Below, one piece after another: positions 1-6,043 of a DNA stretch of 6,043 nucleotides. The notes beneath the pieces are model-generated. The model made no database searches. It saw nothing but the letters and a program-made list of their open reading frames with translations, and was not told the origin of the DNA. Position numbers and translations under genes: made by a program. Source of the stretch: Bryobacterales bacterium (lineage in GTDB: Bacteria; Acidobacteriota; Terriglobia; Bryobacterales; Bryobacteraceae); assembly GCA_003139735.1 (NCBI GenBank), contig PLGA01000369.1, positions 1 to 6,043 on the forward strand. The letters run 5' to 3'. Position 1 is the first letter of the stretch. Each line of letters starts with the position of its first letter.

Positions 1-1
1 C

Positions 2-3220
<3,219 letters not shown>

Positions 3221-4213
3221 CTACGACAGAATCTTCGTCAAACCCTGGTAGCTGGCTTGCGCCGCCGCCATGGAATCGCCCCAGGCCGCGGCGTTGTCCT
3301 GCTCCACGCAGAAGTGCTTCATGCCGGCCAGCGAGGCGTTGGCGAAGATGGTCTTGTAATCGATCTCTCCCTGTCCAACCGGAACCAGGTAGGCGGTGCG
3401 CTGCCGCTCCGCCAGGCTCATCGAGGCGTCCATGGCCTTGATGCCGCGCGCGTCCTTCACGTGCCATAGTTCGAACCGGCCCGGGCTTTTCTTGAACATT
3501 TCGAGGATGTTCTGCCCCGCCACCGAGGCCCAGCCGATATCGAGCTGCATGGCCACCAGCGCCGGATCGGTCTCCGCAAGCAGGGCGTCGTACTGCGTCT
3601 TCTTGCCGCCTTCCAGCAGCTCGAACTCGCCCGTGTGGTTGTGGATCAGCATCTTGAGGCCGAACTTTTTGGCGATCTCCCCGTGCCGGTTGATCTCCTG
3701 GGCCCTTTGCTTCACGGATTCCTCGGTCATCGGAGAACGCTGCCCGGCGGCTGCGGCAGCGGCAGGTGCTGCGCCGGCCGCACGCCCGCCACCCGCGCCG
3801 CCCCGGCCGCCGCCATTGATTTCGGTATACCGGATCCCCATGGTCTGGTATCCCTCGAGCTGCTTTTCCAGGTCGGCATTGTCCGTGGCGCCCACGTGCG
3901 TGCTCACCGGGGTCAGTCCCAGTCGGTCCATCAGGGCGCGAAACGCTTTGGGATCGAGCCGGCCGTAGCTGGTGGCGGGTTCGATCTCCTTGTACCCGAT
4001 CTCGGCCACCTTGGCCAAGGTTCCTTCGAAATCCTTGGCCTCCAGGTCTCGCACCGTGTACGTTTCGAGGCCTATCTGCCTTTTCCAGTCGGGAGCCGTC
4101 TGAGCCATCAGGCGTCCGGCCTGCTCCGCCATCAGCAAGGCGCCGCCCGCGCCCGCCAGTTCCTTGAAAAACGCCCGGCGGCCTTGTCCCGGCGCGCTAT
4201 TGATATCGGTCAT
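3221..4213 (-). CDS. Tat-signal sugar phosphate isomerase/epimerase-like protein (xylose isomerase-like TIM barrel)
   Basis: The 330-aa product belongs to the xylose isomerase-like TIM-barrel superfamily (AP endonuclease 2 type), whose members isomerise, epimerise or cleave sugars using a divalent metal. Residues 10-37 look like a Tat export signal: GRRAFFKEL with twin arginines at 12-13, then a Gly/Ala/Leu stretch. The mature domain starts near 42. Recognisable strand motifs are IGLETYTVRD (48-57), YKEIEPA (74-80), STHVGA (104-109), HNHTGEF (191-197), LDIGWA (224-229), WHVKDA (250-255), GQGEIDY (280-286) and CVEQD (302-306). Likely metal ligands are among E78, D225, H251 and E304, by family pattern. 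Residues 134-157 are an unusual Gly/Ala-only insert. I chose the ATG at 4213 over the one at 4246 because GGAGGG sits 7 nt upstream of it and it puts the twin arginines near the N-terminus. The stop codon abuts the lacZ stop on the other strand. The exact substrate is unknown. Confidence 0.88.
   Translation of the reverse strand: MTDINSAPGQGRRAFFKELAGAGGALLMAEQAGRLMAQTAPDWKRQIGLETYTVRDLEAKDFEGTLAKVAEIGYKEIEPATSYGRLDPKAFRALMDRLGLTPVSTHVGATDNADLEKQLEGYQTMGIRYTEINGGGRGGAGGGRAAGAAPAAAAAAGQRSPMTEESVKQRAQEINRHGEIAKKFGLKMLIHNHTGEFELLEGGKKTQYDALLAETDPALVAMQLDIGWASVAGQNILEMFKKSPGRFELWHVKDARGIKAMDASMSLAERQRTAYLVPVGQGEIDYKTIFANASLAGMKHFCVEQDNAAAWGDSMAAAQASYQGLTKILS
3743..3814 (-). other. Gly/Ala-rich low-complexity insert in the isomerase-like protein
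   Basis: Residues 134-157 consist only of Gly, Ala, Arg and Pro: a glycine-rich half followed by an alanine-rich half with one run of six alanines. The insert sits between the strand ending in RYTEIN and the helix starting PMTEESVKQRAQEIN, so it is probably a flexible surface loop between barrel elements. The DNA is made of GCC/GGC-type triplets, which makes slippage and length variation likely. The reading frame stays intact on both sides, so this is not a frameshift artefact. Confidence 0.8.
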
Positions 4214-4220
4214 CGCATTA

Positions 4221-4226
4221 CCCTCC
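4221..4226 (-). promoter_or_regulatory. Shine-Dalgarno site that decides the isomerase start
   Basis: The minus strand reads GGAGGG, then 7 nt (TAATGCG), then the ATG at 4213. This is the only strong Shine-Dalgarno sequence ahead of any of the four genes. It supports the internal ATG at 4213 and not the ATG at 4246, which would add eleven residues (MAIAIAVEGNA) in front of the Tat signal. Confidence 0.75.
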
Positions 4227-4228
4227 AC

Positions 4229-4244
4229 GGCGATCGCGATCGCC
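4229..4244. repeat. 16-bp perfect palindrome in the isomerase 5' leader
   Basis: GGCGATCGCGATCGCC reads the same on both strands and contains two overlapping GCGATCGC octamers (4230-4237 and 4236-4243). It lies between the probable -10 box at 4267-4272 and the Shine-Dalgarno site at 4221-4226. It could therefore be an operator or, in the mRNA, a hairpin with a 6-bp stem and CGCG loop just ahead of the ribosome binding site. The function is inferred only from position and symmetry. Confidence 0.6.
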
Positions 4245-4266
4245 ATTTAAGTTCCGGTAGTCTGAA

Positions 4267-4272
4267 AGTATA
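4267..4272 (-). promoter_or_regulatory. Probable -10 box (TATACT) of the isomerase-like gene
   Basis: The minus strand reads GTGTATACT, a five-of-six match to TATAAT. Transcription would start near 4260, giving a leader of about 47 nt to the ATG at 4213 that includes the palindrome and the Shine-Dalgarno site. No good -35 hexamer is visible 17 nt upstream; that position falls inside the inverted repeat at 4281-4303. Confidence 0.45.
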
Positions 4273-4280
4273 CACCGCGG

Positions 4281-4303
4281 CGCACTGCGCGTGCTCCAGT
4301 GCG
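4281..4303. repeat. Inverted repeat between divergent promoters, candidate operator
   Basis: CGCACTG at 4281-4287 and CAGTGCG at 4297-4303 are exact reverse complements separated by 9 nt. The repeat lies between the leftward TATACT box and the rightward TATAAT box and covers the -35 zone of both. A dimeric regulator bound here could control both genes together. The centre-to-centre arm spacing of 16 bp, about one and a half helical turns, is only a rough fit to a simple dimer site, so the role is tentative. Confidence 0.45.
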
Positions 4304-4308
4304 GAAAA

Positions 4309-4316
4309 GTTATAAT
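4309..4316 (+). promoter_or_regulatory. Probable promoter -10 box (GTTATAAT) of the dehydrogenase gene, leaderless layout
   Basis: A perfect TATAAT hexamer lies at 4311-4316, and the GTG start codon follows at 4322 after only five bases. The usual start point, about 6-7 nt past the hexamer, falls on or next to the GTG itself, so the mRNA would have essentially no leader. The in-frame TAA at 4313-4315, inside the box, rules out any earlier start codon in this frame. No TTGACA-like -35 element is visible. Confidence 0.65.
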
Positions 4317-4321
4317 GTGGC

Positions 4322-5080
4322 GTGCGAATATTCTCTTTGCAAGGCAAGACCGCGCTGGTGGTGGGAGCGAGCCGTGGAATCGGCCTCGCGATTGCGCGCC
4401 AGTTGGCGGAAGCGGGTGCGAGCGTGACGTTGGCGGCCCGGACGGAGCCCGAACTGCAAGCCCGCGCCGCCGAAATCGGAGGCCGCGCTGTGCGGCTGGA
4501 CGTCTGCGATCCGCAATCCATCGCCGATGCCGCGAAGACCGTGGGCGCTACGGACATCCTCGTCAACGTGGCGGGAACCGTCATCCGCAAACGGTTCGAG
4601 GAGTTCACCGAAGCCGAGTACCGCACGGTGATGGACACCAACTTGAACGGCATCGTACATCTGACGCAACAGTTCGGCGCGCTCATGGTCGCTCGCGGAC
4701 AAGGCGGCAAGATCATCAACATCGGGAGCCTGATGTCGCTTCGGGGTCTGCCCTACCTTTCGGTTTACGCCATCACCAAGGGCGCACTGGCGCAGTTGAC
4801 CAAGGTGCTGGCCGCGGAATGGGGGCGCTACAACATCCAGGTGAATTGCATCGCGCCGGGATTCATCGTAACGGACTTGAACCGGCACGTCTGGGAATCG
4901 CAAACCATGCGGGACTGGCTGAAGGGCTGCCAGGCGAATCCGAACCCGGGGACGGCGGAGGACGTCGCGCCGCTGGCCGTGTTCCTCGCGGGACGCGGCG
5001 CCGATTACATCACCGGCCAGGTGATTGCCGTGGATGGCGGCTATACCACCACCGCCGTGTGGCCCTTTGAACCGAAATAG
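4322..5080 (+). CDS. Classical short-chain dehydrogenase/reductase, sugar-acid dehydrogenase-like
   Basis: This 252-aa protein has the normal length and complete motif set of a classical SDR, an NAD(P)-dependent cytoplasmic oxidoreductase. The cofactor motif is VGASRGIG at 14-21; R18 and R40 are compatible with NADP(H). NVAG at 82-85 replaces the usual NNAG. The catalytic tetrad fits N107, S136, Y149 and K153, with the typical 13-residue Ser-Tyr spacing. APG at 178-180 and DGG at 238-240 are in place. The overall pattern (FSLQGKTALVVG, AGTVIRKRFEEF) resembles gluconate 5-dehydrogenase and 2-deoxy-gluconate 3-dehydrogenase (Gno/KduD-type) more than FabG, but SDR substrates cannot be assigned reliably from motifs. 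The segment between DV at 60-61 and DILVN at 78-82 is a few residues shorter than usual. The start is GTG, with no earlier in-frame option and no good Shine-Dalgarno site. The gene is divergent from the isomerase-like gene and lies 10 bp upstream of lon, so it is probably co-transcribed with lon. Confidence 0.9.
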   Translation: MRIFSLQGKTALVVGASRGIGLAIARQLAEAGASVTLAARTEPELQARAAEIGGRAVRLDVCDPQSIADAAKTVGATDILVNVAGTVIRKRFEEFTEAEYRTVMDTNLNGIVHLTQQFGALMVARGQGGKIINIGSLMSLRGLPYLSVYAITKGALAQLTKVLAAEWGRYNIQVNCIAPGFIVTDLNRHVWESQTMRDWLKGCQANPNPGTAEDVAPLAVFLAGRGADYITGQVIAVDGGYTTTAVWPFEPK

Positions 5081-5090
5081 CGCCATAGCC

Positions 5091-6043
5091 ATGCCTGTTG
5101 AAGAAGAACCACTCGAACCAGTCCAAAAGCCCGCCGATTCCCTCGAAGAACTGCCGGTGCTCACCGTGCGCGACACGGTGATTTTTCCAGGCGCCATGCT
5201 GCCCATCACGGTGGGGCGTCCGGCTTCGGTCGCGCTGGTGCAATCCTTGGGCGAAAACCGCACCATCGCGGTGGTTTCCCAACTCGACCCGCGCGTGGAA
5301 TCCCCCAAGCCGGAGGACCTCTACGGCATCGGAACCGTGTGCGTGATGCACAAGGCCATCCGGGCGCCCAAGGAGAACTTCCTGCTCTTCTGCGAAGGCA
5401 TCGCGCGCATCCGCACGCGCGAATTCACGGCCACCGAGCCGTTTCTCAAGGCGCGCGTCGAGCGGATTCCGGAAATCGAGCCGGAGATCACCCCGGAGGT
5501 GGAAGCGCTCCGCCAAAATGTGCTCAGCCTGTTCCGCCAGATCGTGGAGGCGACCCCGAATCTTTCCGACGACCTGGCTTCCACGGCCGTCCAGATCCCG
5601 GAAGCCGGCCGCCTGGCCGATTGGGTGGCCGGCAACGTGCCCTCGCTCAGCGCCGCCGAGCGTCAGGAATTGCTCGATCAGCCGGACGGGCGCGTGCGCC
5701 TGAACGAAATTAACCTCGACCTGACGCGCGAACTGGAACTGCTCGAGCTGCGCGGCCGCATCCAGTCGCAGGTCCAGGGCCAGCTTTCCCAGAGCCAGCG
5801 CGAGTTCTACCTGCGCGAGCAGTTGAAAGCCATCCAGAAGGAGCTCGGCGAGCAGGACGACAGCCAGCGCGAGTCCGACGAGTTGCGCCAGAAAATCGAC
5901 GCCGCCGGCATGCCGGAGGACGTGAAGAAGGAAGCGCTGAAGGAGCTGGCGCGTCTGGCACGCATGTCGCCGATGGCGGCCGATTACTCGCTGACGCGCA
6001 ACTACATCGAGTGGCTGGCGGTGCTGCCGTGGTCGAAGTCGTC
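5091..6043 (+). CDS. lon: ATP-dependent protease Lon (LonA), N-terminal part, cut by the window edge
   Basis: Lon is a cytoplasmic hexameric AAA+ serine protease that degrades misfolded and regulatory proteins. The visible 317 codons cover the substrate-recognition N domain and the start of the linker. After an acidic tail of about 20 residues comes LPVLTVRDTVIFPG (21-34), a hallmark of LonA. The N domain continues to about 215. Next is the long helical segment with SQREFYLREQLKAIQKELGE (235-254), nearly the family consensus, then NYIEWLAVLPWSK (304-316), which normally precedes the ATPase domain. The Walker motifs and the Ser-Lys catalytic dyad would lie beyond the window; LonA proteins are usually about 780-830 aa. 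The ATG lies 10 bp after the dehydrogenase stop, with no Shine-Dalgarno site and no evident promoter of its own, so translation may be coupled to the upstream gene. A TTG at 5067 is in frame but would overlap the dehydrogenase and is less likely. Confidence 0.95.
   Translation, partial: MPVEEEPLEPVQKPADSLEELPVLTVRDTVIFPGAMLPITVGRPASVALVQSLGENRTIAVVSQLDPRVESPKPEDLYGIGTVCVMHKAIRAPKENFLLFCEGIARIRTREFTATEPFLKARVERIPEIEPEITPEVEALRQNVLSLFRQIVEATPNLSDDLASTAVQIPEAGRLADWVAGNVPSLSAAERQELLDQPDGRVRLNEINLDLTRELELLELRGRIQSQVQGQLSQSQREFYLREQLKAIQKELGEQDDSQRESDELRQKIDAAGMPEDVKKEALKELARLARMSPMAADYSLTRNYIEWLAVLPWSKS

Noticed and set aside
3221..3260. Possible terminator hairpin at the convergent stop codons
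   Set aside because: Only short imperfect complementarity (GACAGA with TCGTC nearby) is present, without a stable stem or T-run on either strand.
4213..4246. Upstream ATG at 4246 as the start of the isomerase-like gene
   Set aside because: It has no Shine-Dalgarno site, would start within about 14 nt of the predicted transcription start, and would push the twin-arginine motif to residues 23-24. The ATG at 4213 has GGAGGG at ideal spacing.
3635..4315. Plus-strand open frame of 226 codons opposite the isomerase-like gene
   Set aside because: It is antisense to a gene with a Tat signal, barrel motifs and a Shine-Dalgarno site, and it also runs through the divergent promoter region.
4310..5308. 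Minus-strand open frame of 332 codons opposite the dehydrogenase and lon start
   Set aside because: It covers two genes with clear family motifs plus their junction, and its product shows no domain pattern. It is best explained as a compositional shadow.

Overview
The window is a dense, GC-rich bacterial chromosome segment. It carries four protein-coding genes and almost no spacer DNA. The mix of genes suggests an Acidobacteriota-type soil bacterium, possibly of the Solibacter/Bryobacter kind: a secreted LacZ-type beta-galactosidase, a Tat-signal xylose-isomerase-like sugar isomerase/epimerase with a Gly/Ala-rich insert, and GTTATAAT promoter boxes very close to start codons. This is an inference from gene style and composition. 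There is no rRNA or other marker in the window to confirm it.

Layout. Positions 1-73 are a short upstream region with a GTTATAAT promoter box. Positions 74-3220 (+) encode a complete 1048-aa family GH2 beta-galactosidase with a signal peptide. Positions 3221-4213 (-) encode a 330-aa exported isomerase/epimerase-like protein; its stop codon directly abuts the lacZ stop codon, so the two genes converge with no spacer. Positions 4214-4321 are a divergent control region. It holds a good Shine-Dalgarno site and a 16-bp perfect palindrome in the isomerase leader, a TATACT box facing left, a 7-bp-arm inverted repeat in the middle, and a GTTATAAT box facing right. Positions 4322-5080 (+) encode a 252-aa classical short-chain dehydrogenase that resembles sugar-acid dehydrogenases. 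Its GTG start lies five bases after the TATAAT hexamer, which suggests a leaderless mRNA. Ten bases further on, at 5091, the ATP-dependent protease gene lon begins. It runs off the window's right edge after about 317 codons, before its ATPase motifs.

How the genes may work together. The beta-galactosidase would release galactose from plant or microbial galactosides outside the cytoplasm. The exported TIM-barrel protein and the dehydrogenase are plausible partners in handling sugars or sugar acids, but no specific substrate can be read from the sequence. Lon is a housekeeping quality-control protease and seems to share a transcript with the dehydrogenase through proximity, not through a shared pathway.

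I see no mobile element, CRISPR array, tRNA, rRNA or clear rho-independent terminator. I find no convincing new biological system here. The most unusual signals are the leaderless-looking dehydrogenase promoter and the structured divergent control region.
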